A DNA stretch of 64,000 nucleotides from Phocaeicola_A sp963624095 (GCA_963624095.1 CAVFNZ010000001.1:1-64000), one strand, 5' to 3'; shown: positions 7,075 through 16,227, numbered from the stretch's first letter. A program made the numbers and translations. The notes: generated by a model not told the origin, from the sequence alone.

Positions 7075-8280
7075 ATGAAGAACTCACTCTTACAGGACAT
7101 AGGAACCCTGCTTTCGGAATACGGAATGAACCAGGAATCCATCAGTCTCACGCAACGGCTGCTGGTAATCGCGCTCATCCTTTTGGTGGCCTATCTGACG
7201 GATGTCATCTGCCGCAAACTGATTGTTCCCGTCGTGAAGCGTGTCGTGGCTTCCACCAAGGTGACGTGGGACGACTACCTCTTCTCTGACAAGGTGCTCA
7301 ACAACCTGTGCCACATCGTGCCTTCGCTGGTCATCTATATCCTGTTGCCGTTCGCCTTTTCCGATGTCCCTTCGTGGCTTCATTTCCTGCTGAAGATAAG
7401 TCTGGTCTACATCATCGCGGCCACGCTGAGGCTGATTTGTACGTTCCTGTCGGCTCTCTACGACCTCTCCACGCAACACAAGGAGCTGAAGGACCGTCCC
7501 CTCAAGGGGGTTTACCAGATGCTGAAGATTATCACGCTGTTTGTGGGGACTATCGGCATCGTGAGTGTGCTTATCGACAAGAATCCCGTGGCACTCTTCA
7601 CCGGTTTGGGTGCCGCCGCCACGGTGCTCATGCTTATCTTCAAGGATACTATCGTGGGATTGGTAGCCGGCGTGCAGCTTTCCGCCAACGACATGCTCCG
7701 CCCGGGTGATTGGATAACGATGGACAAATCCGGGGCCAACGGTATCGTCACGGAGGTGACGCTCACCACCGTGAAGGTGCGCAACTGGGACAATACCATC
7801 ACTACGATTCCGCCCTATACGCTCGTAAGCGATTCCTTCCAGAACTGGCGCAACATGCAACAGGGAGGTGGGCGACGCGTGAAGCGGTCCATTTACATCG
7901 ACGTGCGTAGCATTCGCTTCTGCTCCCCCGAGGAGAAGGCGCGTTTCATGGAGAAAGGCTGGCTGTCCGCCGATGAGGCCGCCGTTGATACGGTCAACCT
8001 GGGCGTGTTCCGTCGTTTCCTGGAGCGTTATCTGAGCGAGTCGTCCAAGGTGAACAGTGATATGATGCTCATGGTTCGTCAACTGCAACCCACGCCTCAG
8101 GGGCTTCCGCTCGAACTCTACTTCTTTGCCGCTACCACCAGTTGGGTTCCCTATGAACACATCCAGTCGGATATCGTCGACTATGTGTTGGCCATCCTCC
8201 CCCAATTTGGACTGCGTCTGTTCCAAAGCCCCTCCGGTGAGGATCTGCAGCGGTTGCTCTCTTCTGACGCAAAGGCTTGA
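7075..8280 (+). CDS. Mechanosensitive channel, MscS/YbdG-like
   Basis: An inner-membrane channel of 401 aa that should open under membrane tension to release solutes on osmotic downshock. Hydrophobic segments lie near residues 25-45, 75-95, 100-125 and 150-190. The pore-lining and beta-domain segment (KDTIVGLVAGVQLSANDMLRPGDWI) is followed by VTEVTLTTVKVRNWDNT, the typical MscS beta-domain. The long C-terminal region resembles the larger YbdG branch rather than minimal MscS. It closes the dapB-dprA gene group. Confidence 0.9.
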   Translation: MKNSLLQDIGTLLSEYGMNQESISLTQRLLVIALILLVAYLTDVICRKLIVPVVKRVVASTKVTWDDYLFSDKVLNNLCHIVPSLVIYILLPFAFSDVPSWLHFLLKISLVYIIAATLRLICTFLSALYDLSTQHKELKDRPLKGVYQMLKIITLFVGTIGIVSVLIDKNPVALFTGLGAAATVLMLIFKDTIVGLVAGVQLSANDMLRPGDWITMDKSGANGIVTEVTLTTVKVRNWDNTITTIPPYTLVSDSFQNWRNMQQGGGRRVKRSIYIDVRSIRFCSPEEKARFMEKGWLSADEAAVDTVNLGVFRRFLERYLSESSKVNSDMMLMVRQLQPTPQGLPLELYFFAATTSWVPYEHIQSDIVDYVLAILPQFGLRLFQSPSGEDLQRLLSSDAKA

Positions 8281-8591
8281 CATTCTGTTTCCCTTTGAAG
8301 GAATTCCGTTGCTCTATTATGGTGATAGGGGAAGTAATTCTATGCCTATGTGTGAGAATGCACATTAAACCTTGATATATGTTGTCATAAAGACAGCAAA
8401 TGATATAGAAATGGAATAAAACAAACGTGCAATCCTCGTAAATCATATAATTGTGAAAGCTTAACATCCCGTGTCGGCTTACAACTGTTATCATATCTGA
8501 CCTATATGGACACATATTAATGTTAATCGACAGGTGTATGCTTATAAAAAGAAAGTTGATAAAGATTAATGCAAACAAAATAACGTTATTT
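8281..8591. other. AT-rich intergenic stretch, no gene seen
   Basis: The 311 bp between the channel gene and the asnB promoter hold no convincing ORF, tRNA or strong terminator. An open minus-strand frame through 8132-8635 starts at TTG, has no recognisable content and overlaps the asnB promoter, so it is not counted. Confidence 0.5.
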
Positions 8592-8623
8592 CTTGTTGCA
8601 TGCTGTCCTTTCGCATACCTTTG
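8592..8623 (+). promoter_or_regulatory. asnB promoter
   Basis: CTTG (8592-8595) lies 20 bp before TACCTTTG (8616-8623), a good Bacteroidetes-type promoter. The predicted start near 8630 leaves a leader of about 270 nt before asnB. Confidence 0.6.
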
Positions 8624-8902
8624 CATCGAAAACAAGGTACAAATACAACTAAACAGTAAGTACTTTGGGGATAGGTATTAGTTATTTATTAGAGGGAGAA
8701 TAGAGCGGACGCTGAGCCGATAGGCGTCGCGAAGTTTGGATGGTCTAGTACCAACGTTTTTGAGATTAACGAAGAGAGAGAATGTAAGGAACTTGTAACG
8801 GCATCAACGGGAGCATCGGCCTTGTCCCGGCCGTTTCAATTCCACGATACAGTTTGTGACGAGATTTAACGACGATATCAATCAACAAAAACATATTAGC
8901 CT
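8624..8902 (+). other. Long structured 5' leader of asnB
   Basis: About 270 nt with no useful ORF (its ATG codons are closed within a few codons). It can form local hairpins, including GACGC...GCGTC around 8709-8730 and CGGCC...GGCCG around 8818-8836, the latter followed by TTT. The length and hairpins suggest leader-based control, but I recognise no known riboswitch class. Confidence 0.4.
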
Positions 8903-10567
8903 ATGTGTGGAATTGTAGGAATATTCAATATCGACAGGCAGACTGCCGCCTTGCGCACCAAAGCGTTGAAAATGTCCCAGAAAATCCGCCACCGCGGACC
9001 GGACTGGAGTGGCGTCTATTGTGGCGACCATGCCATTCTGGCGCATGAGCGCCTTTCCATTGTCGATCCCGAGTCGGGCGGTCAGCCCCTCTTTAGTACA
9101 GACCGTAAGCAGATATTGGCAGTGAACGGTGAAATCTATAATCATCGTGACATCCGCGGTCGCTATGCCGGTAAGTATGAGTTTCAGACCGGGTCGGACT
9201 GCGAGGTAATCCTTGCTCTCTATCGTGACAAAGGCATTGATTTCCTGGAGGAGCTGAACGGCATCTTCGCCTTTGCGCTCTACGATGAGGAGAAGGATGA
9301 GTACCTCATTGCCCGTGACCCTATAGGAGTCATTCCCCTTTATATCGGTAGGGATGCCGACGGTAAAGTCTATGTGGCCAGCGAACTGAAAGCCTTGGAA
9401 GGCTTCTGTGACGAGTATGAGCCGTTTCTGCCCGGTCACTACTATTGGAGCCGAGAAGGCAAGATGACGCGTTGGTACACCCGGGACTGGTTTCAGTACG
9501 ATGCCGTCAAGGACAATCCCGCCTCTGAACAGGCGGTGCACGATGCCCTCGAAGCGGCAGTGAAACGTCAGTTGATGAGCGATGTGCCTTATGGCGTGTT
9601 GCTTTCCGGTGGACTGGACAGTTCCGTCATCTCGGCTATCGCCAAGAAGTACGCTGCCAAACGAGTGGAGAACGATCAGCAGACGGAGGCTTGGTGGCCT
9701 CAGTTGCACTCTTTCGCCATCGGTCTCAAGGGAGCTCCCGACCTGGCCAAGGCGCGTGAGGTAGCGGAGTTCATCGGTACGGTTCACCACGAAATCAATT
9801 ACACTATTCAAGAAGGATTGGATGCCATCCGTGACGTAATCTATTTCATCGAGACGTACGATGTCACCACGGTGCGTGCCTCCACGCCGATGTACCTCTT
9901 GGCGCGTGTCATCAAGAGCATGGGCATCAAGATGGTGTTGAGCGGCGAGGGTGCCGATGAGGTGTTTGGCGGTTATCTCTATTTCCATAAAGCCCCCGAT
10001 GCCAAGGCCTTCCATGAGGAGACGGTGCGCAAGTTGAGCAAACTCTATATGTATGATTGTCTGCGTGCCAACAAATCGCTTTCCGCTTGGGGTGTGGAGG
10101 GTCGTGTGCCTTTCCTCGACAAGGAGTTCCTGGATGTGGCCATGCGTCTGAATCCGAAAGCCAAGATGTGTCCTGGCAAGGAGATAGAGAAACGCATCGT
10201 GCGCGCCGCCTTTGCCGATATGCTCCCCGAGAGCGTGGCGTGGCGACAGAAGGAGCAGTTTAGCGACGGTGTCGGCTACAGCTGGATAGATACCCTGAAA
10301 GCGGTCACTGCCGCCGCTGTGAGCGACGAGGAGATGGCGCACGCCGCTGAGCGTTTCCCCATCAACCCGCCGATGAACAAGGAGGAGTATTACTATCGTA
10401 CCATCTTTGAGGAGCATTTCCCGAGTGCCTCCGCCGCCAAGAGTGTCCCCAGTGTGCCGAGCGTGGCTTGTTCTTCCGCTGAGGCTCTTGCATGGGATGC
10501 CGCCTTCCAAAACCAGAATGACCCCAGTGGCCGTGCTGTCAAAGGCGTGCATGAACAGGCGTATTAA
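8903..10567 (+). CDS. asnB: Asparagine synthase B, glutamine-hydrolysing
   Basis: The enzyme makes asparagine from aspartate, ATP and glutamine in the cytoplasm. The 554-aa protein starts MCGIVGIF, so Cys2 is the glutaminase nucleophile after Met removal. The N-terminal Ntn glutamine amidotransferase domain (about 1-200) contains RLSIVDPESGGQPL and NGEIYNH. The synthetase domain carries the PP-loop ATP site GVLLSGGLDSS (about residue 230) and LSGEGADEVFGGY. The last 50 residues are Ala/Ser/Val-rich and look like a variable tail. It is a single gene, convergent with frdCAB, with a shared terminator downstream. Confidence 0.96.
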   Translation: MCGIVGIFNIDRQTAALRTKALKMSQKIRHRGPDWSGVYCGDHAILAHERLSIVDPESGGQPLFSTDRKQILAVNGEIYNHRDIRGRYAGKYEFQTGSDCEVILALYRDKGIDFLEELNGIFAFALYDEEKDEYLIARDPIGVIPLYIGRDADGKVYVASELKALEGFCDEYEPFLPGHYYWSREGKMTRWYTRDWFQYDAVKDNPASEQAVHDALEAAVKRQLMSDVPYGVLLSGGLDSSVISAIAKKYAAKRVENDQQTEAWWPQLHSFAIGLKGAPDLAKAREVAEFIGTVHHEINYTIQEGLDAIRDVIYFIETYDVTTVRASTPMYLLARVIKSMGIKMVLSGEGADEVFGGYLYFHKAPDAKAFHEETVRKLSKLYMYDCLRANKSLSAWGVEGRVPFLDKEFLDVAMRLNPKAKMCPGKEIEKRIVRAAFADMLPESVAWRQKEQFSDGVGYSWIDTLKAVTAAAVSDEEMAHAAERFPINPPMNKEEYYYRTIFEEHFPSASAAKSVPSVPSVACSSAEALAWDAAFQNQNDPSGRAVKGVHEQAY

Positions 10568-10584
10568 AGGATTACAGCATATGG

Positions 10585-10616
10585 AAAAGGGGTGAGCCTT
10601 GCGGCCCACCCCTTTT
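10585..10616. terminator. Bidirectional terminator between asnB and frdB
   Basis: AAAAGGGGTG (10585-10594) pairs with CACCCCTTTT (10607-10616), with an inner GCC/GGC stem. A-run and T-run flanks make it work on both strands, which fits the convergent genes on either side. Confidence 0.85.
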
Positions 10617-10639
10617 CTATATTCGTTTGAATGAATTTA

Positions 10640-11395
10640 TCAGTCTTTCAGTTTGGCTTTGATAAACTCGCGGTTCAAACGGGCGATATTGCTAATCGAT
10701 ACACATTTAGGGCACTCTGCCTCGCAGGCGCGGGTGTTGGTGCAGTTACCGAAGCCAAGCTCGTCCATCTTGCTCAACATCGCTTTGGCACGACGTGCGG
10801 CTTCCACCTTTCCTTGGGGGAGCAGAGCCAGCTGGCTAACCTTGGCCGATACGAACAGCATGGCCGATCCGTTCTTGCAGGCCGCTACGCATGCGCCGCA
10901 ACCGATGCAGGTCGCCGAGTCCATGGCCTCGTCCGCAGCCGCCTTCGGGATGAGGATGTTGTTGGCGTCCTCCGCCGAACCGGTGCGTACGCTGACATAA
11001 CCTCCGGCCTGCATAATCTTGTCGTAAGCCGAGCGGTCTACCATCAGGTCCTTGATGACCGGGAATCCAGCCGAACGCCAAGGTTCTACGGTGATGGTGT
11101 CGCCATCGTTGAAACGGCGCATGTAGAGCTGACAGGTAGTAGCACCCGTTGCAGGTCCGTGCGGGTGACCGTTCACGTAGAGTGAGCACATTCCGCAAAT
11201 GCCCTCACGACAATCGTGGTCAAACACAACAGGCTCTTTGCGCTCGCTGACGAGCTGTTCGTTGAGGATATCCAACATCTCCAGGAATGAAGTGTCGCCG
11301 GGGATATCTTTCATCTGGTATGTTTCAAAATGGCCTTTCTCCTTCGGTCCATTCTGACGCCAAATCTTCAGTGTGAAACTTATATTTTTCTCCAT
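10640..11395 (-). CDS. frdB: Fumarate reductase/succinate dehydrogenase iron-sulfur subunit
   Basis: This subunit passes electrons between the quinone-binding membrane subunit and the flavoprotein. The 251-aa protein has the [2Fe-2S] ligands in CREGICGMCSLYVNG (about residues 63-77), then CIGCGACVAACKNGS and CTNTRACEAECPK for the [4Fe-4S] and [3Fe-4S] clusters. It is the last gene of a C-A-B operon with 34-bp gaps. In anaerobic Bacteroidales this complex works mainly as fumarate reductase, feeding succinate and propionate production. Confidence 0.95.
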   Translation of the reverse strand: MEKNISFTLKIWRQNGPKEKGHFETYQMKDIPGDTSFLEMLDILNEQLVSERKEPVVFDHDCREGICGMCSLYVNGHPHGPATGATTCQLYMRRFNDGDTITVEPWRSAGFPVIKDLMVDRSAYDKIMQAGGYVSVRTGSAEDANNILIPKAAADEAMDSATCIGCGACVAACKNGSAMLFVSAKVSQLALLPQGKVEAARRAKAMLSKMDELGFGNCTNTRACEAECPKCVSISNIARLNREFIKAKLKD

Positions 11396-11429
11396 TGTTC
11401 CTTGAATCTTTAATTGTTTAACTTACCCA

Positions 11430-13409
11430 TTAGCTCTTATAGTTACGGGTCTGTACTTTGATAGCCTCGTATTGAAGCGGCTCTTTGATGAGCTCGGGAG
11501 CTTTCTCGTCGCTTCCCTGATACTCCCAGCAACCTACGTAGAAGTAGTTCTCGTCGTCGCGTTTTGCTTCACCCTCTTCCGTTTGGTACTCTTCGCGGAA
11601 GTGGCCACCGCAGCTCTCGTTACGGCTCAACGCGTCGTAAGCGATCAACTCGCCCATCGTGATGAAGTCTTCCAAGCGGATTGCTTTGTCGAGCTCTGTG
11701 TTCATGCCGTCCTTGCTACCGGGGATAAACAGATTCTTGTTGAACTCCTCGCGGATTTTCTTTATCTCTTCCAGACCTTTCTTCAGACCTTCCGCGGTAC
11801 GTCCCATGCCGACATATTCCCACATGATGTGACCCAGTTTCTTGTGGATGGAGTCAACGGACTCATTACCCTGGATGCTCATCAGGCGGTCAATCTTGTC
11901 GTTCACGGCCTTCTCCGCCTCTGCGAACTCGGGCAGGTCGGTAGAGAAGCGGGGAACGGTAATCTGGTCTGACAGGTAGTTCTGGATGGTGTAAGGCAAT
12001 ACGAAGTAGCCGTCCGCCAAGCCTTGCATCAGGGCGGAAGCTCCGAGTCGGTTGGCACCGTGGTCGGAGAAGTTGCACTCGCCGATGGCGAACAGGCCCT
12101 TGATGGCGGTCTGCAGTTCGTAGTCAACCCAGATGCCGCCCATTGTATAGTGGATAGCCGGATAAATCATCATCGGGTTGTAGTATTTCTCTCCGTTAAT
12201 CTCTTTGGCCAACTCGCCCGGGTTGACATCGGTAATCTCCTCGTACATGTCGAAGAGGTTGCCGTAACGCTGGCGAACCACGTCGAGACCGAGGCGGTTG
12301 ATGGCCTCACTGAAGTCGAGGAACACGGCCAATCCGGTGGCGTTCACGCCGTAGCCTTTGTCGCAGCGCTCCTTGGCGGCACGCGAAGCCACGTCACGCG
12401 GAACGAGGTTGCCGAATGCCGGGTATCTGCGCTCCAAGTAGTAGTCGCGGTCCTCTTCGGGGATGTCGCTACCCTTGAGCGTTCCTTCCTGCAACTTCTT
12501 GGCGTCTTCCAACTTCTTCGGCACCCAGATGCGTCCGTCGTTACGCAACGACTCCGACATCAGGGTCAGCTTAGACTGTTTGTCGCCGTGAACGGGGATG
12601 CAGGTCGGGTGAATCTGTACGTATGAGGGGTTAGCGAAGTAAGCGCCTTTGCGGTAGCACTGCATCGCTGCGGAACAGTTGCAGGCCATGGCGTTGGTCG
12701 AGAGGAAATAGGTGTTTCCGTAACCACCGGTAGCGATGACCACCGCATGTGCGGCGAAACGCTCCAGCTTGCCTGTTACCAAGTTCTTGGCGATGATGCC
12801 GCGTGCACGTCCGTCGATGATGACCAACTCTTCCATCTCGTAGCGGGTGTAGAGCTTCACGGTGCCTGCGTTTACCTGACGGCTCAGCGCGGAGTAAGCA
12901 CCCAACAACAGCTGCTGTCCGGTCTGTCCTTTGGCGTAGAACGTACGGCTCACCTGTGCGCCACCGAACGAGCGGTTGGCCAGTGTGCCGCCATATTCAC
13001 GGGCAAAGGGGACACCCTGTGCCACACATTGGTCGATGATGTCGTTTGATACCTCCGCCAGACGGTATACGTTGGCTTCGCGGGCGCGGTAGTCACCGCC
13101 CTTTACGGTATCGTAGAACAGGCGGTAAACGGAGTCGCCGTCGTTCTGATAGTTCTTTGCCGCATTGATACCTCCCTGTGCGGCGATAGAGTGCGCACGG
13201 CGCGGAGAGTCCTGAATGCAGAAGTTTAACACCCTGAAACCCATCTCGCCCAGTGAGGCTGCGGCGGAAGCGCCTGCCAAGCCTGTACCGACAACGATGA
13301 TGTCGAGACGACGCTTGTTCGCGGGGTTCACCAGCTTTTGGTGAGCTTTATAATTGGTCCATTTCTCAGCCACGGGGCCTTCAGGAATTTTTGAATCTAT
13401 GGTAGCCAT
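11430..13409 (-). CDS. frdA: Fumarate reductase/succinate dehydrogenase flavoprotein subunit
   Basis: The catalytic FAD subunit interconverts fumarate and succinate on the cytoplasmic face of the inner membrane. The 659-aa length fits the group with a single membrane subunit. A dinucleotide-binding GTGLAGASAAASLGEMG (about residues 41-57) opens the FAD domain. RAHSIAAQGGINAA contains the His that binds FAD covalently, and RLGASALMQGLADG lies in the later FAD-contact region. It sits between frdC and frdB. Confidence 0.96.
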   Translation of the reverse strand: MATIDSKIPEGPVAEKWTNYKAHQKLVNPANKRRLDIIVVGTGLAGASAAASLGEMGFRVLNFCIQDSPRRAHSIAAQGGINAAKNYQNDGDSVYRLFYDTVKGGDYRAREANVYRLAEVSNDIIDQCVAQGVPFAREYGGTLANRSFGGAQVSRTFYAKGQTGQQLLLGAYSALSRQVNAGTVKLYTRYEMEELVIIDGRARGIIAKNLVTGKLERFAAHAVVIATGGYGNTYFLSTNAMACNCSAAMQCYRKGAYFANPSYVQIHPTCIPVHGDKQSKLTLMSESLRNDGRIWVPKKLEDAKKLQEGTLKGSDIPEEDRDYYLERRYPAFGNLVPRDVASRAAKERCDKGYGVNATGLAVFLDFSEAINRLGLDVVRQRYGNLFDMYEEITDVNPGELAKEINGEKYYNPMMIYPAIHYTMGGIWVDYELQTAIKGLFAIGECNFSDHGANRLGASALMQGLADGYFVLPYTIQNYLSDQITVPRFSTDLPEFAEAEKAVNDKIDRLMSIQGNESVDSIHKKLGHIMWEYVGMGRTAEGLKKGLEEIKKIREEFNKNLFIPGSKDGMNTELDKAIRLEDFITMGELIAYDALSRNESCGGHFREEYQTEEGEAKRDDENYFYVGCWEYQGSDEKAPELIKEPLQYEAIKVQTRNYKS

Positions 13410-13443
13410 AATATTTACAGTTTAATGTTTACTTGTTAATAAA

Positions 13444-14139
13444 TCAAGCGGCACAGCATGCACCGCAGCAGAGGGACTTCACGTAGAAGAGGATTGCCAC
13501 AACGGCGAAACCTATGAACAAGAGAGTTGCCCATACGTTACCGATGATGCGCCAACGCTCAAACCAGATTTTGTTGTTCCAGCCGAAAGTCTGCATGGCA
13601 CTCCAGAATCCATGAGTAAGGTGGAGCCACAGGGCCGCGAACCATATCAGGTAGAGCACTACGAACACGGGGCATGAAAAAGTCTTGACGATGTATCCAT
13701 AGCCGTCGGTAGCCTCCAGACCGCCCAAGGTCGGGTTGCCAATCAGTTCGGCGAACATCATGTTGTACCAGAAGTCTTTCAGGTGAAGGAGCAAACCGAG
13801 GATGACGATGATGCCCAGTACCAGCATGTTCTGCGATGCCCATTCCACTTGCTTCGGCTTGGCCTGCACGGCATAGTGTTCCGAGCCGCGCGCCTTCCGG
13901 TTCAGCATGGTCAACCAGAAAGCGTAGATGATGTGAATGACCATCAGCGCCGCCAAGGCCACCGTCGCTACCAACGCGTACCAATTGGCTCCAAGAAACT
14001 CACAAATCATATTGTAACCTTCCGCTGAAATCAGTGCGACAAGGTTCATCGACATGTGAAATGTAAGAAACAGGATTAGGGCGACACCGGTAACGCTCAT
14101 CACCACCTTCCTTCCAATAGATGAATTACTTAACCACAT
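13444..14139 (-). CDS. frdC: Fumarate reductase/succinate dehydrogenase cytochrome b subunit
   Basis: The single membrane subunit should bind two haems b and the quinone. The start at 14139 (MWLSNSSIGRKVVMSVTG) gives 231 aa. The frame continues to 14226 but that part overlaps the leader, and a promoter with TSS near 14230 lies just upstream. Five hydrophobic segments are visible, with conserved His such as TFHMSMN and LWLHLTHGFWSA likely ligating haem. The C-terminus has a Cys-rich tail (LCCGACCAA). It is the first gene of frdCAB. Confidence 0.93.
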   Translation of the reverse strand: MWLSNSSIGRKVVMSVTGVALILFLTFHMSMNLVALISAEGYNMICEFLGANWYALVATVALAALMVIHIIYAFWLTMLNRKARGSEHYAVQAKPKQVEWASQNMLVLGIIVILGLLLHLKDFWYNMMFAELIGNPTLGGLEATDGYGYIVKTFSCPVFVVLYLIWFAALWLHLTHGFWSAMQTFGWNNKIWFERWRIIGNVWATLLFIGFAVVAILFYVKSLCCGACCAA

Positions 14140-14236
14140 AAAAGAAAAATTAGTTTTATTATTAATTGAATTGATTATCTCATGCCTCCACGCCCGACAA
14201 ATCGGGCGTGCCGATAGCCGTCTCACGGAACAGCCG

Positions 14237-14268
14237 CAAAATTAAGTGAAATAGCTGTATGGGGCAAA
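14237..14268 (-). promoter_or_regulatory. frdCAB promoter
   Basis: On the minus strand TTTG (14265-14268), a 20-bp spacer and TAATTTTG (14237-14244) match the Bacteroidetes consensus well. The start near 14230 gives a leader of about 90 nt. Confidence 0.7.
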
Positions 14269-14392
14269 CAATTACAGAAATATTTCTTTATTCCAAGGCG
14301 TTGTCCCCTGTCCCGGCCTCGAAAGGGACGGAGGGGTACTGTGGGCGATGGTGCAACGAATCTGGCCGTATCCGTACGTTGCCGCGCCACAA

Positions 14393-14434
14393 AACGAGAG
14401 GAGGCCGAACCTCTTATGGTACGACCTCCTCGTT
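14393..14434 (-). terminator. Terminator after the SDR gene
   Basis: AACGAG plus GGAGG (393-404 of this kilobase) pairs with CCTCCTCGTT (14425-14434) with a 2-nt bulge. It lies 46 bp beyond the SDR stop codon. The rest of 14270-14479 holds no gene. Confidence 0.55.
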
Positions 14435-14479
14435 GTCGGTTCCCACGTCAATGTTTGGGAGTAATTCGTTTGGTGCGGT

Positions 14480-15292
14480 TTACATGGTGTAGACGTTGAA
14501 TCCGCCGTCTACCACGGCTACGGTGCCGGTGACGAACTTCGACGCGTCGCTAATCAGGTACTGTATGGTTCCGCACAGCTCTTCGGGTTGGCCGAAGCGT
14601 TTGAACGGAGTCTGGCGTATCACGTCGTTGCCGCGTTGGGTGTAGCTGCCGTCCTCGTTGGTCAGCAGGGTGCGGTTCTGTTCGGTCAGGAAGAATCCCG
14701 GAGCGATGGCGTTCACACGGATGCCTTCGCCAAACTTGGAGGCTACCTCCGTGGCCATGTAGGCCGTGAAGTTGGAGATGCCCGCTTTGGCTGCCGCATA
14801 GCCGCAGACGCGTGTCATCGGGCGGAAGGCTGCCATGGACGAGAAGTTGACGATGCAACCGCTCTTTTGCTCCACCATCGGTTTCAGGAATACCTGTGTC
14901 GGGATGACCGTTCCGGTGAGGTTCAGGTTCAGCACGGTCTGGAAGGCTTCCGGCTTCAGGTCGAAGAAGGTGCCGTCGGGTGCTATGGTAGCTCCGGCCA
15001 TGTTTCCGCCAGCCGCGTTTAGCAATGCGTCCACGCGTCCATAGGCGGCGAGCACGTCTTTCAGGTTCTGTTCCACAACCTCCACCTTCATTACGTCCGT
15101 GGTGAGGAACATTGCCTCGCCACCTGCCTTACGGATGTTCTCTACGATGGCGTTGCCTGCGTCGGCGCGTCGTCCCATCACCACCACCTTGGCTCCTTCT
15201 TTGCCCAGGTACTCGGCGATGCATTTGCCCAATACGCCCGTTCCACCGGTTATCACCACCACTTTGTCTTTTACACTGAATAATTCGTTCAT
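14480..15292 (-). CDS. SDR-family oxidoreductase, possibly D-mannonate oxidoreductase
   Basis: A 270-aa classical short-chain dehydrogenase. The cofactor motif TGGTGVLG is at about residues 16-23, NAAGGN follows near 92, and the active-site Ser with YAAAK near 165 completes the set. In Bacteroidetes close relatives are often annotated as fructuronate (D-mannonate) oxidoreductase, a step of hexuronate breakdown, and that would fit the pectin theme of this window. No uxuA or other hexuronate gene is adjacent, so substrate assignment is tentative. It has its own promoter at 15336 and terminator. Confidence 0.82.
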   Translation of the reverse strand: MNELFSVKDKVVVITGGTGVLGKCIAEYLGKEGAKVVVMGRRADAGNAIVENIRKAGGEAMFLTTDVMKVEVVEQNLKDVLAAYGRVDALLNAAGGNMAGATIAPDGTFFDLKPEAFQTVLNLNLTGTVIPTQVFLKPMVEQKSGCIVNFSSMAAFRPMTRVCGYAAAKAGISNFTAYMATEVASKFGEGIRVNAIAPGFFLTEQNRTLLTNEDGSYTQRGNDVIRQTPFKRFGQPEELCGTIQYLISDASKFVTGTVAVVDGGFNVYTM

Positions 15293-15335
15293 GATTGTAT
15301 TACGTTACGTTTTGTCTCGTTTTGTTCTCTCCTCG

Positions 15336-15343
15336 CAAAGGTA
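15336..15343 (-). promoter_or_regulatory. -7 box of the SDR gene
   Basis: The minus strand reads TACCTTTG, 43 bp before the ATG. Palindrome array B begins about 78 bp upstream of this box. Confidence 0.6.
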
Positions 15344-15420
15344 GCGTTTTTTGCAGAACCGCCACTCCCTTTCACCCTAAAAACTTCATCGGGAAATGAA
15401 CCTATACCTTGTTGTCAGAT

Positions 15421-15476
15421 GAGGTTAACCTCGTTGGCTTGTGAGGTTAACCTCTCGGGCTTGTGAGGTTAACCTC
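15421..15476. repeat. Array B: three identical GAGGTTAACCTC palindromes, 22-bp period
   Basis: Perfect 12-bp palindromes lie at 15421-15432, 15443-15454 and 15465-15476, with 10-bp spacers (gttggcttgt and tcgggcttgt). Centres are 15426.5, 15448.5 and 15470.5. A degenerate unit, AACCTATACCTT (15399-15410), sits one period upstream. The array lies between the WbqC gene and the SDR promoter. The geometry is the same as arrays A and C while the palindrome is different. Confidence 0.85.
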
Positions 15477-15556
15477 ATGTTTACCCTGATTTTGCTTGTC
15501 AGTTTTCCGGTTCCGTGACTAACGTTCTTGTCAACCCTGTTCACCAATGTTGGACG

Positions 15557-16189
15557 TTACCCCTTCACGCTGTCGCGAAGTACCAGGAGGCTTTCGGGAC
15601 CCATGTTGAAGAGGAGGTCCACGATGCTCAGATTGGGCAGGAAACCATAGTGCTCCCTGAAGACTTGGTAGTAGGGTTGAGGCCGGAATGTCTCGTCCTC
15701 GTGCCAGTCGCGCTTGGGGTGGATGCGCTCGCGCCAGTCCGCCTCATCGGGGCGGAACTGTTGTTTATAGTCAGAAGTGGGCAGCACTTCCGGGTTGAGG
15801 TCTATCAGGCGACAGACCAACCGGCGCAGCTCCTCGTTGAAATCGTAGAGAAAGGGATATTTCTTTTCGTAGAAGGGTCGGAAATCGTCTTGGTAATATT
15901 CAAAGAAAGGGCTGTTGCTGTAGGCACTCTCCAAGGCTGTCCAGTGCAGATGACGCCAGTTGCCGTGGTCGGAGATGCGGACATCCTTCATCAGGCACTT
16001 TAGGGTTTCGGGCTTCTCGGTGGGGATGCTGAGTGTCAGTGGACCGTCGGTGGTCGCTATCACGCACCGGTTGCGGTAGGTCTGTTTCATGTAGTGGTCG
16101 TACCCCTCGATGTAGGCACGCCGACAGGCGAAGAGCTTGGTGTAGTATTGCACCGGAGCCAAGTATGCGGAAGTCAAGTAGCAGTCCAT
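15557..16189 (-). CDS. WbqC family protein
   Basis: A 210-aa protein of the WbqC family (named from an O-antigen locus gene; molecular function unsettled). It starts MDCYLTSAYLAPVQYYTKLF, the typical YLPPIQYF-like opening, and carries RRAYIEGYDHYMKQTYRNR. No membrane segment is seen. It is the last gene of the minus-strand run, 38 bp after the SpmAB-like gene. From memory, in Bacteroides genomes a WbqC gene often follows the lepB pair; here it is about 10 kb away. Confidence 0.85.
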   Translation of the reverse strand: MDCYLTSAYLAPVQYYTKLFACRRAYIEGYDHYMKQTYRNRCVIATTDGPLTLSIPTEKPETLKCLMKDVRISDHGNWRHLHWTALESAYSNSPFFEYYQDDFRPFYEKKYPFLYDFNEELRRLVCRLIDLNPEVLPTSDYKQQFRPDEADWRERIHPKRDWHEDETFRPQPYYQVFREHYGFLPNLSIVDLLFNMGPESLLVLRDSVKG

Positions 16190-16227
16190 TGCGGTTGGTT
16201 GATGATGGCGTTATTACTCAAATTTGT

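Noticed and set aside
8132..8635. Minus-strand frame of 167 codons across the asnB promoter
   Set aside because: It begins with TTG, overlaps both the channel gene and a strong promoter, and shows no domain or signal peptide pattern.
8882..10609. Minus-strand open frame of 575 codons opposite asnB
   Set aside because: It is antisense to a clear asnB gene, lacks a recognisable domain and arises from asnB codon bias.
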